64,000 bases of DNA, from IMG/VR virus record IMGVR_UViG_3300009182_000002, positions 1-64,000 of that record, one strand, 5' to 3'. The position numbers were made by a program, and so were the translations under genes. Shown piece by piece: positions 41,139 through 49,971 of the stretch (positions are counted from its first letter, which is position 1; every line of letters starts with the position of its first letter). The notes below the pieces were generated by a model. It did not search any database, was not told where the DNA came from, and was given only the letters and a program-made list of their open reading frames with translations. This stretch comes from a virus.

Positions 41139-41579
41139 ATGGAGACAACCATCTACAACGGCCCTGCCCGATTCATTGGATACCGTGGTCGCGAGTGCAA
41201 GACCGACCGCATCCGCGAGGTCGTGATCCAACTGTCTGACGGCACGCTCCACACCGAGTACTTCTGTGAGCAGTGCGACTATCGCGCGGCTAAGTCCGCG
41301 TCGGTGCGCGGTCACTTGTCGCTGCACCCACTGCCGGGTAAGCCCCGCAGTGGCCGTCCTGTCGGGTCGCGCAAGCGCTCGCGCCACAGCGACGAGGTCA
41401 ACGAGGCGATTGAGCGCGAGATCGCTCGTCGTGTTGAGCGAGAGTTGCAGCGCGGTGCAAGCAAGCGCTCGCTGGAGCGAGAGGTTGCTAGGCAGAGGTT
41501 GGCGGAGGTTCGCCGCGAGAACCGCGAACTTCGCAAGCGCCTCAAGAACATCCGGGCAGCCATCGTTGGCAACGTTTAG
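41139..41579 (+). CDS. C2H2-finger protein with basic coiled coil
   Basis: 146 residues, AGGAGG upstream. A C2H2-type finger (FCEQCDYRAAKSASVRGHLS then LH) is followed by a basic linker (SGRPVGSRKRSRHSD) and a long Arg/Glu coiled coil (about 88-140). This looks like a dimeric DNA-binding regulator. Confidence 0.7.
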   Translation: METTIYNGPARFIGYRGRECKTDRIREVVIQLSDGTLHTEYFCEQCDYRAAKSASVRGHLSLHPLPGKPRSGRPVGSRKRSRHSDEVNEAIEREIARRVERELQRGASKRSLEREVARQRLAEVRRENRELRKRLKNIRAAIVGNV

Positions 41580-41600
41580 CAATTCCTAACAACAGGCGTG

Positions 41601-41624
41601 GCCCCGGCCTGACACCTACGGGGC
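41601..41624 (+). other. intergenic hairpin
   Basis: GCCCCG/CGGGGC with a 12-base loop in the 109-base gap after the C2H2 gene. No T tract; possible weak terminator or mRNA-stabilising structure. Confidence 0.4.
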
Positions 41625-41688
41625 ACTTCCGAATGTCAGACCCATCTGCAACACTTCGTTCACACCTAACACCTTGGAGGGGAATCCG

Positions 41689-41865
41689 GTGGATCACACC
41701 ATCAACGTCGGAAAGACCAGCAAGTGGGAGACAACGCACGCCTACCGCATGCGTTGCTCATGCGGAGCAGCGTCCTACGTCCACACGCGCAAAGACGCTA
41801 ACAAAAGCGCGCGCGAACATCTCGCTCATGTTGAGAAGCGCGCTGCTGCCGAGGTGAAGCCATGA
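41689..41865 (+). CDS. small zinc-binding protein
   Basis: 58 residues from a GTG after GGAGGGG. MRCSCGAAS and later His residues (AREHLAHVEK) give a probable zinc site. ATGA overlap with the next gene. Confidence 0.55.
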   Translation: MDHTINVGKTSKWETTHAYRMRCSCGAASYVHTRKDANKSAREHLAHVEKRAAAEVKP

Positions 41866-42035
41866 AGGTTTGCCCAGAGTGCAGCGGGCGCGGCTATCAC
41901 TACATGCCGGGCCCAACTCCTGACGACATTGACGCCGAGGGTTGCCAAGACTGTCGTGGCACCGGCATCCAGTTTCTAACCACTAACCGTATTGCACCGC
42001 CCGTTGATTACGACCCCGATGAAAAGGAGGACTAG
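41862..42035 (+). CDS. DnaJ-type zinc-finger small protein
   Basis: 57 residues with two CxxCxGxG-like units: VCPECSGRGYH at 3-13 and CQDCRGTG. This is the DnaJ cysteine-rich repeat, often found alone in phage proteins. It may hold zinc and bind unfolded peptides or nucleic acid. Confidence 0.6.
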   Translation: MKVCPECSGRGYHYMPGPTPDDIDAEGCQDCRGTGIQFLTTNRIAPPVDYDPDEKED

Positions 42036-42039
42036 CACC

Positions 42040-42378
42040 ATGCACGATGAAGACACCGAGTTTGAACCGACTGCTTACGAGATTGTGCATTGCATGCACG
42101 AGGACAACGAGCCAGTTGTTCACCTGACGCTGTCTTACGCCGAGGTCAGTCTCATTGCCATGGCGTTGACAGAGTTCGTTCCCGGCGAGATTGAGCGCGC
42201 CCGCCTTCAATTCCTCAAGAGCGACGACCCATCGCTCAAGGCTTCGCTCTGCCGCATCGCGGGGTACGGAGAAGCCGCCCTCATTCAATGGCAGGAGATG
42301 GAGGAGGTCATGGCTGAGCCGATGGCCGAGTACATCGACTGGCATGAGTGGACGCATGAGATGGAGGCCGAGGCGTGA
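42040..42378 (+). CDS. hypothetical acidic helical protein
   Basis: 112 residues, AAGGAGG upstream. Strand-helix start (YEIVHCMHEDNEPVVHLTLS) then acidic helices (EMEEVMAEPMAEYIDWHEWT). ATGA overlap with the WhiB gene, so it is co-translated with it. Confidence 0.55.
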   Translation: MHDEDTEFEPTAYEIVHCMHEDNEPVVHLTLSYAEVSLIAMALTEFVPGEIERARLQFLKSDDPSLKASLCRIAGYGEAALIQWQEMEEVMAEPMAEYIDWHEWTHEMEAEA

Positions 42379-42617
42379 ACGCCCCGTCCTTCGACGGCTC
42401 CCAGCCGTGCGCGCAGTCGGGTGGGGACTCATGGTTCCCCGATGACAACTCGTCTTTCACGACAGAGAACAGGATCGCCGCTGCTCTCTGCCAGACATGT
42501 CAGTTCAGAGTTCCTTGCTTGGAGTACGCCGTTGCTAACAACGTCGATGGCATCTGGGGAGGCACCACCCGCAATGACCGAAACGCTATTAAGCGGCAAA
42601 GGCGAGGTTCCGCATGA
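42375..42617 (+). CDS. WhiB-like transcription regulator
   Basis: 80 residues. Four cysteines C12, C39, C42, C48 (CQTC then VPCLEYA) to hold an iron-sulfur cluster, followed by the GIWGGTT turn and a basic end (RNDRNAIKRQRRGSA), all as in WhiB proteins. Phage WhiBs can compete with host WhiBs for the housekeeping sigma factor. A second copy lies at 60391-60702. Confidence 0.9.
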   Translation: MNAPSFDGSQPCAQSGGDSWFPDDNSSFTTENRIAAALCQTCQFRVPCLEYAVANNVDGIWGGTTRNDRNAIKRQRRGSA

Positions 42618-42913
42618 CCGCCGCCCGCGCAAGGTTGCAGGACTACCTGAAGCCCGGTCGTTCCGCGTGGAGCGATGACTACCACAACTCGCCTCACGCG
42701 AACACAGATGAAGGGTGTGTGGTGTGTGGCAAGCGCACGACTCCTGAGAAGCGGATTGTGGTCTGCCTGACAGGTGGTGGCGACGTGCTGGTGCGTCCAG
42801 AGGATGAGGAGCGTGAGGAGCGTGAGGACGCCGATGGTGGCTTCATGGGCCGCTGGTCGGTTGGGCCTGAATGTGGCCGAGCCATCCCGCAGGAATACAG
42901 GGTGTCAGCATGA
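42614..42913 (+). CDS. hypothetical zinc-binding protein
   Basis: 99 residues; CVVCGKRT near residue 35 and a later Cys in VGPECGRA, joined by an acidic loop rich in Glu/Asp (PEDEEREEREDADGG). ATGA overlaps on both sides. Unknown. Confidence 0.6.
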   Translation: MTAARARLQDYLKPGRSAWSDDYHNSPHANTDEGCVVCGKRTTPEKRIVVCLTGGGDVLVRPEDEEREEREDADGGFMGRWSVGPECGRAIPQEYRVSA

Positions 42914-43089
42914 CCGATCCCTATCCGCCACCGCCTCGCAAGAGAGGTGACCCGGTCACCCGTCTTGGTTGGTGCGTTGATAACCACCACGACGAATGCC
43001 CGGTGAAGGCGGGTAGGGATCAAGAGTGGGTGTGCGAGTGTCCTTGCCATCCCGTTGCCAAGAAGAAGAAGACCCGGAAGACCGGCTAG
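42910..43089 (+). CDS. small Cys/His protein
   Basis: 59 residues (MTDPYPPPPRKRGDPVTRLG...) with WCVDNHHDECPV and CECPCHPV, then a lysine tail (AKKKKTRKTG). Zinc binding likely; widespread type in actinophages. Confidence 0.55.
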   Translation: MTDPYPPPPRKRGDPVTRLGWCVDNHHDECPVKAGRDQEWVCECPCHPVAKKKKTRKTG

Positions 43090-43099
43090 ACTTCGTAGC

Positions 43100-43200
43100 C
43101 ACACTGTGAAAGAGCGACTGGGGCACGCCAGTATCACGACAACAGAGCAGTACCTCCACCGGATGCGGATGGAGGATGACAACATCAGCAGTGTCATCGG
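43100..43200 (+). pseudogene. tyrosine recombinase (integrase) C-terminal fragment
   Basis: Translation of the frame through 43106 gives VKERLGHASITTTEQYLHRM, the conserved LGHxSixTTxxYxH block of phage integrases with the catalytic His and Tyr. Nothing upstream encodes the rest, and the frame runs on out of register into the next gene. No ribosome site is seen. A decayed integrase end, or a transferred scrap, left between two working genes. Confidence 0.65.
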
Positions 43201-43227
43201 GACCTGCTGTCAGACAAGGAGTAACGA

Positions 43228-43461
43228 ATGGCCACCAAGCCCGTCTGCCCACGCTGTGGGCACTTCATTCCCAACGACGAACAGCCGGGGGCCTACCCCG
43301 GCGCTCTGAGCCGAGCGGACAACGAGACTGAGGTCTGCTCCGACTGCGGCACCCATGAGGCGCTGGAGCAGTTCTTCAACGCCAACGGGGATCACCGCCC
43401 CACTCCTGTCAGCCAGTGGCCTGTCACGGAGTACCGTCCCCTGTTTACTGCTCTTCACTAG
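43228..43461 (+). CDS. zinc-ribbon protein, actinobacterial type
   Basis: 77 residues, CAAGGAG upstream. VCPRCGHFIPN at the start, then ALSRADNETEVCSDCGTHEA, the latter a segment found in many actinobacterial and phage small proteins. Last gene of the plus operon. Confidence 0.65.
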   Translation: MATKPVCPRCGHFIPNDEQPGAYPGALSRADNETEVCSDCGTHEALEQFFNANGDHRPTPVSQWPVTEYRPLFTALH

Positions 43462-43565
43462 ACCAGAACGACCGTAAGCCGTGAGTGCGTGGGAAACCGA
43501 CTCTCAACCCTAACCACGGCAGCGTGAGGCGAGGCACCCCCTTTCTACCTCGTTGATCACGCAGA

Positions 43566-43600
43566 GAAGCCCCCGGCCTGAACACTAGGCCGGGGGCTTC
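43566..43600. terminator. bidirectional terminator between converging operons
   Basis: A 14-bp perfect stem (GAAGCCCCCGGCCT and its complement) with a 7-base loop, placed between the end of the plus operon (43461) and the end of the RNR gene (43659). The same stem core (AAGCCCCCGGC) is used at 27535. Confidence 0.8.
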
Positions 43601-43658
43601 CCTCATCGACTGTACTGCTGGAGCCTCAGTGCTACATCGTCCACCGTCATGTAGGGCG

Positions 43659-45677
43659 TCAATTCAACGGCACCTCACAAGCATCGGTCGTGCAGTAGGC
43701 CTCTCCAACTGCGTCTAGGGCGTTGCCCTTGTAGACGCTGTTTAGATTGATCTTCTTCAACTTCCGCTTCCAAGCGTCGTACTCGTCTTTGCTGATCTGG
43801 GTGTAGGGCTGCTGCGGATAGACCTTGTTACCCATTGGCAAGAACGAGACGGTCTTAAGCCGACCCTCGTACATGTGGAGCACAGTGCCGACATGCTTTG
43901 CCTCTGTCTCAGAGTCGAACGACAGGGTGACGCTGACGCTGTTGTCAGACCAGTATTGCTGGGCCAACGCGGCGAGGTTCGCTTTCTCAAACAGCGACAC
44001 GTCCTTCTCCGCGCGCACGGGAACGCTCTTCACTGGGAAGTAGACCACCGACGTGTTGGAGTCAGTCACAGCGTCTTCCACCGCGTAACCGGCGTCGATG
44101 AACTTGGCGACCATGGGGTCGCTTTTGGCAAACCGGATGGCCCGCAGAACATGCTCGCCACCGGGGGGCCAGTGGACGCCCGGTGTCTCACCCGCGAGGA
44201 TGCTCACCGTTCCCGAGGGTTTGACTGTCGTGGTCTTGATCGACTCACGGACGCAGAGCCACTCCGAGTAGATGGAGTCCCAGCGCTGGACCTCGCCGTA
44301 GCCGGTGTCGAGCCACTCCCTAAGCAACGGGAGTGAGCGGGAGTCCGCGAAGCCTGCGAGTCCCGAGACGCTCGTGCCGATGCGGCGGTTGCGCTGCATG
44401 ATCGCGTTGGTAGTGGGCCAGTGCGTTGGAATGAGAGTCACGGTCTTGGCGTAGAGGTAAGCAAACTTGAGAGTCCTCAAGAAATCCTTGAGGTCGTCAT
44501 GCCTATTGATATACGTCTCTACCAACGTGCAGCACTCGTATGACTCCAACGACTGCTCAGCGCAAGGGTTGTAACCGGCTACGCGATAGTCCTTGTTGTT
44601 AACGGGATCGTTCAAGCGACCGTACTTGCGAGATACATCCAGCCAGATGAAACCCGGCTCACCATTCAAAGCAATGTTCTCAACGAACGGCGAGTAGTCC
44701 ATACCAACGGTTGCTTCCAATGAGTTGTTAGACATCCAACCCCATCCCGGATTGTCTGGGGAGTAGGAGTTTCGTTCGGGGAAGGTTTCCGGATTCTTTA
44801 AATTCACGAAGTCGTTGTCAACGGGCTTGCCAAGAGCGAGTTCGGCAGAGCGACGCACGTTGCCGGAGACCACGCAGACGCCGATCAGGTTGGCGATGTC
44901 AACGATGGTCTTGCTATCAAGAGTCTTGCCAACCATCGGATCGAGAACCGCGCGCAACTTGGTGTGCAGTCGGATCAACGGCTCGGGACCTGCCGCCGTA
45001 CCTCCGAAGGTCTTGATCGGTTCACCCGCAGGACGAATCAATCCGTAGTCGAAGACGTACGTTGGCTGGTTGTTCTTGAGGTATGAGTCCAGCAGCATGC
45101 CGACGCTCTCCACCCAGCCCTCACGGGTGTCGGGGATGACGAAGTCCACCTTGTTGTCAGTGGGGTGGCTGACCTCAATGGCACGGCTCACACCATTTGT
45201 GTCGAAGCCGACCCCGATCCCCAGCATGCTCGCCTCCATGAGGAACAGGAACGGGGCGCTTGGGTTGTTCTTGGTCATGTCAGCGGTAGAGACGAAAGCG
45301 CAGTTCTGGAGCGCGGCGCTGTTGCGTCCCTCCATCACCAACGGAGTGCCCATCATCCACAGACCACGACCGGGAGGCGTCCACTTCAGATTGAAGAGGC
45401 GGTCGAATGCTTCCTGAGCACTGGCCTGCGCTTGGTGCCCGTTCCATGGGAGACGGTTCTCCTTGCAGTGGTCTTTCTGGATGCTGTACATGCCGTTGAT
45501 AACACGTTCGCACACATCGACCCACGTCTCCTTGGAGCCGTCCTCCTTCAGGCGCGAGTACGTTCGCATGAAGGTGATCTCACCAACGCTGTTGCCAGCC
45601 ACGTCGGTGTACCCCCACGGCACAGGCTGGGTTCGGTAGTACGAGACGAAGTCATCCGTCAGTCGAAACGAAAACAA
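43659..45677 (-). CDS. nrdJ: class II (adenosylcobalamin-dependent) ribonucleotide reductase
   Basis: 672 residues from a TTG 12 bases after GAGGAGGAC. The catalytic set matches the monomeric Lactobacillus-type RTPR: C126 (LQNCAF), C372 in NPCAEQ with E374, and C383 in ECCTLVE (11 apart, as C408/C419 in the model enzyme), plus the C-terminal redox pair C662/C667 (CTTDAC). It makes deoxyribonucleotides for phage replication without oxygen or metallo-radical partners, so it depends on host B12. Confidence 0.92.
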   Translation of the reverse strand: MFSFRLTDDFVSYYRTQPVPWGYTDVAGNSVGEITFMRTYSRLKEDGSKETWVDVCERVINGMYSIQKDHCKENRLPWNGHQAQASAQEAFDRLFNLKWTPPGRGLWMMGTPLVMEGRNSAALQNCAFVSTADMTKNNPSAPFLFLMEASMLGIGVGFDTNGVSRAIEVSHPTDNKVDFVIPDTREGWVESVGMLLDSYLKNNQPTYVFDYGLIRPAGEPIKTFGGTAAGPEPLIRLHTKLRAVLDPMVGKTLDSKTIVDIANLIGVCVVSGNVRRSAELALGKPVDNDFVNLKNPETFPERNSYSPDNPGWGWMSNNSLEATVGMDYSPFVENIALNGEPGFIWLDVSRKYGRLNDPVNNKDYRVAGYNPCAEQSLESYECCTLVETYINRHDDLKDFLRTLKFAYLYAKTVTLIPTHWPTTNAIMQRNRRIGTSVSGLAGFADSRSLPLLREWLDTGYGEVQRWDSIYSEWLCVRESIKTTTVKPSGTVSILAGETPGVHWPPGGEHVLRAIRFAKSDPMVAKFIDAGYAVEDAVTDSNTSVVYFPVKSVPVRAEKDVSLFEKANLAALAQQYWSDNSVSVTLSFDSETEAKHVGTVLHMYEGRLKTVSFLPMGNKVYPQQPYTQISKDEYDAWKRKLKKINLNSVYKGNALDAVGEAYCTTDACEVPLN

Positions 45678-45848
45678 AGGTAGTCCTCCTCATTGACATC
45701 AGTGGGTAGGTCGAAGGTACCAGTTGGTAAGCCGCGCGGACAACCGCCTGACTCAAGTTCAAGTACCGTTTTAATCGAGATCACCAAGTACGCAGGGCCC
45801 AAATCGAAGGAGATCCTGTTCCACGCCCTTGGCAAGCCTTGTTAGCAA

Positions 45849-47411
45849 CTAACTGCCGATAGATCCATCGATGATTCGGTTGGTCTGCTCGGCGTCCAAA
45901 CCACCGTTGGGAAGATCCCGAAGCGAGGCGGCTCGGTCTCCAAACAACGCACTCAACACCCCACCTGCGGTCTGCCTCTCGACCGTCATACGAACGAACT
46001 CGTTGTTGCTTTCGAGGTCTTTGAGGATCTTTACCAACTTGAAAAGCCGGTCTATTTCTAGACCGGTGTTCGGATCTGGGTATCCGCCGTTCAATTCCTC
46101 GCTGAACCGGGCGAAAGCAACCCTTTGCCCTTGCATTTCAACGATTGCATTGAGGAGAGACCGCAACTGCTCCTTGGTCTTGACCTCCACCGGGAGACCG
46201 AACGCGCACATCGATTCAGGCTTGTAGGCAGGGCAGTTGCTAGCCACGAAACAGGTGTCGCACTGGCGCAGCGACTGCGAGTTCGACTGCATGACCGGCA
46301 CATCGCGGAGGACTTGATTGCCGTTCTCATCGGTGTCAACAATCGTCTTGTACTGAACCCCCAGCACCGGCAAAGTAGCGGTCTCCTCGGGAGTTCGGGG
46401 CTCCGGAAGTTTCCGCATCGAAGCATCCCTGTTGGCAACTACGGGAGGGGGGTTTTCCTGACTTTGGCTTGGTACCCCATTTCCGCTCTTAGCAACTAAG
46501 AAGTCATTGCTAGAGGCGTTGCTAACGAGGTCCGGGTCTGACTTATAAAACAATTGCTCATCAGATTCGGGGACAGACTCCGATCCGAAGTTCTTCTTTC
46601 GCGGGTCTTCCATCTGCATCTCCATCTGTTGGTATGACCAGATCGCCAGTTTGGTGACCTCGTTGGGGTCGTCGTTCACGACCTTTCCGAAGTCAATCCC
46701 GGCCTTCTCGCAGACCGACCGATACCTCATTCGCGCTTGGTCCTTCATCCGCTGTGGGTAGCGAACGAGGCGAGTGCCGTCCCAGACGATGGTCTCGCCA
46801 CGACGCATCGGAGAGAGCCATGACAGCGTGCTGACGGTCTCCCACCGGATGGCTCTCAAGTTGTCTGGCTTGGCGATGGAAAGCCCGTGAAAAGACGTCT
46901 TGTGCTGTATCGCGAGGGCGTTGGTCCTGCTTGCAAGCGTGCTGTCAGACTCCACAGTCTCGTACGGGATGGCGATGTGTGAATACCGATCCGCGAGCGC
47001 GAAGAGAGCCGGGTAGCCCAGCGAGGATTCCCAAATGGGCCAGAACAATTCCTCACCCAACTCGGCCCAGAACAACTCGCGCTGCTCCTTGAGCCACGCA
47101 ACTCCAAGCGGCGGGCAGACCAGTTCGGTCGCTCCGGAGATGCGATCCCCGTTCTGAACTACGAAGTCCTGATACTCGGCGGCGTAGTCTTCCAACTCAG
47201 CAACAGACAAGCCAGCCTTGGCAACCTGCTGCGAACCGGCATCGAGGTAGACGCGCACGTCGTCGGGGAACCGTCCGGCAAACAAGTAAGGCTTGTTCTT
47301 GGGCAGTCCGCGCTTCCACAGTCGAAAGAACGACACTCCGACATCTTTTACGCCCATGTCGGTTAGCAAGATGCGATTGCTCGGGACCTCGGCACCGTCA
47401 AAGACCAGCAT
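45849..47411 (-). CDS. TGT/DpdA-like TIM-barrel protein with zinc site (tentative)
   Basis: 520 residues. VYLDAGSQQVAKAGLSVAEL (54-73) resembles the LDSGAF-type catalytic block of tRNA-guanine transglycosylases and phage DpdA enzymes, and HGLSIAK (175-181) with STLSWLSPMRRGETIVWDG (194-212) matches the later barrel part (SVDSTSW...G). Residues about 383-402 hold four cysteines (QCDTCFVASNCPAYKPESMC). A C-terminal helical domain follows. If correct it could exchange guanine for a 7-deazaguanine in DNA or RNA. No queuosine-pathway gene is seen in the window. Confidence 0.4.
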   Translation of the reverse strand: MLVFDGAEVPSNRILLTDMGVKDVGVSFFRLWKRGLPKNKPYLFAGRFPDDVRVYLDAGSQQVAKAGLSVAELEDYAAEYQDFVVQNGDRISGATELVCPPLGVAWLKEQRELFWAELGEELFWPIWESSLGYPALFALADRYSHIAIPYETVESDSTLASRTNALAIQHKTSFHGLSIAKPDNLRAIRWETVSTLSWLSPMRRGETIVWDGTRLVRYPQRMKDQARMRYRSVCEKAGIDFGKVVNDDPNEVTKLAIWSYQQMEMQMEDPRKKNFGSESVPESDEQLFYKSDPDLVSNASSNDFLVAKSGNGVPSQSQENPPPVVANRDASMRKLPEPRTPEETATLPVLGVQYKTIVDTDENGNQVLRDVPVMQSNSQSLRQCDTCFVASNCPAYKPESMCAFGLPVEVKTKEQLRSLLNAIVEMQGQRVAFARFSEELNGGYPDPNTGLEIDRLFKLVKILKDLESNNEFVRMTVERQTAGGVLSALFGDRAASLRDLPNGGLDAEQTNRIIDGSIGS

Positions 47412-47880
47412 CTACGTCCTCCTGCGTGGTTACTTCCAAAGCAACTTTCTGCCTGCGGTCAATCTCGGCTTGGATGTCGTCCCAAGAACGGCGACCCTTG
47501 TTGCTATCGCGTCTCGATACTGGCGCGGCGAACTGCGGGTGCGCGAACAGCAGCGAGCAGATCCCCTCGGAGACAGCCCAAGCAACGTTGCTTGGATCGC
47601 CATCAACAAAGAAATCGATGCGACCTCGGGATCGTTCAAGCGCGACTTGCCGACGGCGAAGTTCGTTCGAGGTCTCGTCCTCGGCAACTTCCTTGCCAAG
47701 GAGATTGTCATAGATGATGTTGTTGGTACGGAGCCAGTGCTCCGCCTCGGCGATGCTCTTGTTGGCAAGAAGCACGACCGGCCCGATCCGCTTGAGTCCC
47801 TCCAAGAGGGTCTTGCCCTCTCGGATTGGATTTCCGGTCGCTGCCCGAAGTACTCCGTCTATTGCTACGAGTGTGGTCAC
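47398..47880 (-). CDS. HAD-like protein
   Basis: 160 residues. LVAIDGVLRAATGNPIREG, VVLLANKS and FFVDGDPSNVAWAVSEGICS follow the HAD fold order (motif I, II, IV). Motif I is DGVLR where DxD would be expected, so phosphatase activity is uncertain. It overlaps the TGT-like gene by 14 bases. Confidence 0.6.
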   Translation of the reverse strand: MTTLVAIDGVLRAATGNPIREGKTLLEGLKRIGPVVLLANKSIAEAEHWLRTNNIIYDNLLGKEVAEDETSNELRRRQVALERSRGRIDFFVDGDPSNVAWAVSEGICSLLFAHPQFAAPVSRRDSNKGRRSWDDIQAEIDRRQKVALEVTTQEDVDAGL

Positions 47881-47882
47881 GT

Positions 47883-48818
47883 TTACTGCCTGTAGATCGC
47901 TGCCCTGCGGGTGAGGACATCTGCGGATGGGAGGTCTACGCCGTAGGTCTCTGCCTCGTGTGACTCACGAGCGGACTCGGCGTACTGCTTGATTTGCTTG
48001 AGAGCGCCAACTGCGCCGGACTGCTTTCCTGCTTGCCAACGGTAGTTGTTGAAGTCGGAGTAGCCGCTACCAGTCATGGAAAACGCGATCTTCCTACCGT
48101 GATGAATCTCGTCGTAGAGAGACTCTGCCGCTGAGATGGCGTGCTGGAGTCGAGACTCCGCGTTCACCCGGTACGCAGGGTTGCTAGTTGCTCGTACATC
48201 CGTGAGCGCCTGCGAGTACCGCTTTACCAACTCCGTGGTCGTGTCGTAGTCACGCTGTGACTTCTGCTCCCATGCACGGCTGAACGGGGCGTGGGCAGAT
48301 TGGTCGGGCTCTACGGTCCACTCATCGGCGGTCAGGTTGTACGCGGCGTACGGGTTGATGGCCCGAATGTCGGTAGCGCCGGGGTTTACGTAGAAGGTGA
48401 CCTCGTACCCGTTCCAGTCAGCGGTGTTGGGCATCAAGTTCTCGTTGAAGTCCTCGTTCATCAACTGAGAGATGTCAGTGTCCGAGAACCCCATGAACTC
48501 CATGTTGCACTGACGGAAGATCGGGTAGTCGATGCCAACAAGCACGTCGAGATCCCCGGGAACCCTCGTTGCTGACCATTGGTAAGAGACCCCGGAGCCT
48601 GCGATCCAAGCAACGGTCCACCTCTCCGGGGCAACGTAACTGTGGGCAAGGCTGTTGATAAGCATGTGCAGAAGAGTGTTGCGGACCCATGGGCGAAGAT
48701 GGCTACCCACGAAAAGCCGGGGGTCCAGTTCGCCAGAGGGGTCCGAGAAATACGAGGTTGACGACGGACTAACACTGACCGGCCTACTGGCCTTGGAAAG
48801 TTCATCCGCGTAACTCAT
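47883..48818 (-). CDS. nucleotidyltransferase-fold protein
   Basis: 311 residues. GSGVSYQWSATRVPGDLDVL has the GS...DxD pattern of the DNA polymerase beta-type nucleotidyltransferase superfamily (GS near 74, PGDLDVLVG near 88). The C-terminal half is helical (RLQHAISAAESLYDEIHHGR). A substrate cannot be named. Two bases from the HAD-like gene, so probably co-expressed. Confidence 0.65.
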   Translation of the reverse strand: MSYADELSKASRPVSVSPSSTSYFSDPSGELDPRLFVGSHLRPWVRNTLLHMLINSLAHSYVAPERWTVAWIAGSGVSYQWSATRVPGDLDVLVGIDYPIFRQCNMEFMGFSDTDISQLMNEDFNENLMPNTADWNGYEVTFYVNPGATDIRAINPYAAYNLTADEWTVEPDQSAHAPFSRAWEQKSQRDYDTTTELVKRYSQALTDVRATSNPAYRVNAESRLQHAISAAESLYDEIHHGRKIAFSMTGSGYSDFNNYRWQAGKQSGAVGALKQIKQYAESARESHEAETYGVDLPSADVLTRRAAIYRQ

Positions 48819-48859
48819 ACCCCCATTCTTTCTGCTGAATGGGTGTACGTCTTGCCCTA

Positions 48860-49093
48860 CTACTCGTCCTCGTCAACCATTCGGGACTTCTTGATAACCC
48901 GACGACGAGGAGAACTCACGCTGGTTGTCTTGGTTGTCTCGTTCTCGGTGATTGGAGCCGGGGGCGATACGAATCCGCATGCCGAGTGAGCGTTTGAGAA
49001 CCGGTGGACCAGCATCCAGACGCCTGAGTTGTTGTCATCGGAGTCCATCATCATCTGGCTCTCGCACATCCCGCAGTGAAGATCTACGTACAT
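48860..49093 (-). CDS. small zinc-binding protein
   Basis: 77 residues; CGMCESQMMM near residue 8 and a distal Cys in HSACGF, then an acidic/basic tail. GAGGAG precedes the ATG. Unknown. Confidence 0.55.
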   Translation of the reverse strand: MYVDLHCGMCESQMMMDSDDNNSGVWMLVHRFSNAHSACGFVSPPAPITENETTKTTSVSSPRRRVIKKSRMVDEDE

Positions 49094-49096
49094 CTG

Positions 49097-49375
49097 CTAC
49101 TCCTCGTCCTTCTTGGTCGAGCGGCGCTTGGCAACAGCCTTGGCAACCTTTTCAGCAGGCTTCTCCTCCTGCTGATCTCGCAAATAAGCGCTGGCGTACT
49201 GAGCCGATGCCTGTGCGGCTAGGTCTGCCGATAGGTCAAGCAACGAGCGGCGAACATCGCGCAGAGTGGGCTGCCGCTCGATATCGAGGACGTCGTTGGG
49301 GATATCCATGATCAAAGACGGCGATCCCTCGCTGTCCACAACGACTACGAAAGCGGTCATGGGTCGGTCGCTCAC
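49097..49375 (-). CDS. hypothetical protein with lysine tail
   Basis: 92 residues from a GTG that overlaps the upstream stop (GTGA); the longer open frame to 49441 is not used. N-terminal strands (MTAFVVVVDSEGSPSLIMDI), a helix (VRRSLLDLSADLAAQASAQY) and a basic tail (AKRRSTKKDEE). Confidence 0.55.
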   Translation of the reverse strand: MSDRPMTAFVVVVDSEGSPSLIMDIPNDVLDIERQPTLRDVRRSLLDLSADLAAQASAQYASAYLRDQQEEKPAEKVAKAVAKRRSTKKDEE

Positions 49376-49908
49376 TTGTACAGTCCCTTCTCCTCGCGAG
49401 TCTTGCGCTCGTTGAACACCCGAACAGGGCAGAAGTCGCACAAGTAGACTCGGGTGGCGTTCGACTGGGTCGGGCTATCCAGCCCCGCGTCCTTACGCTC
49501 AACCGCAGTCTGGGGCAGTAGGCGCTTCTTCTCTGCACGGAAGTCTGGGCATTGGCCTTTGGGCCGGTTGTACGCAGCCCAGCAGGCCATCGCGTCCTCA
49601 GCGAACTGCATTTTGGTCTCGTAGAAAGCAGTACCAAACACATCAAGTCCAGAAGACCCCTGATGGATCTGTTCGATGATTGCTTCGCGCATTGTTTTCG
49701 ATTGCCAGTGGATAGCGCCCACGTTGATAAGGAGCCCAACGTGCTCTGAGCCGTGGCGCTCAATTGTCATCTGGAGTAGGACATCTCCCTCGGGTGGACC
49801 CGAATAGGGAGGCAACTCATCAATGGTCTTGCAAGTACGGCAAACCATGAGCCGCACGTACGGCTCTTGCTCCGTGGACTCAGCGAAATTGCCAAGATCA
49901 ATGGTCAT
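49372..49908 (-). CDS. zinc-binding protein conserved in actinophages
   Basis: 178 residues. CRTCKTID near residue 23 and CDFCPVRVFNERK near the C-terminus form a pair of CxxC knuckles; WAAYNRPKGQCPDF is another conserved part. I recall this type in actinophage DNA-metabolism blocks but know no function. Confidence 0.6.
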   Translation of the reverse strand: MTIDLGNFAESTEQEPYVRLMVCRTCKTIDELPPYSGPPEGDVLLQMTIERHGSEHVGLLINVGAIHWQSKTMREAIIEQIHQGSSGLDVFGTAFYETKMQFAEDAMACWAAYNRPKGQCPDFRAEKKRLLPQTAVERKDAGLDSPTQSNATRVYLCDFCPVRVFNERKTREEKGLYK

Positions 49909-49971
49909 CGTCAGTGCTCCTAGTGGTGTCAGTACGACGCTAACAAGGAGCCGCTGGCCTGTCTCGGTGTA

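Noticed and set aside
47293-47895. 200-codon plus-strand open frame opposite the HAD-like gene
   Set aside because: The minus strand has a coherent HAD-like fold and coupled neighbours; the plus frame has no ribosome site.
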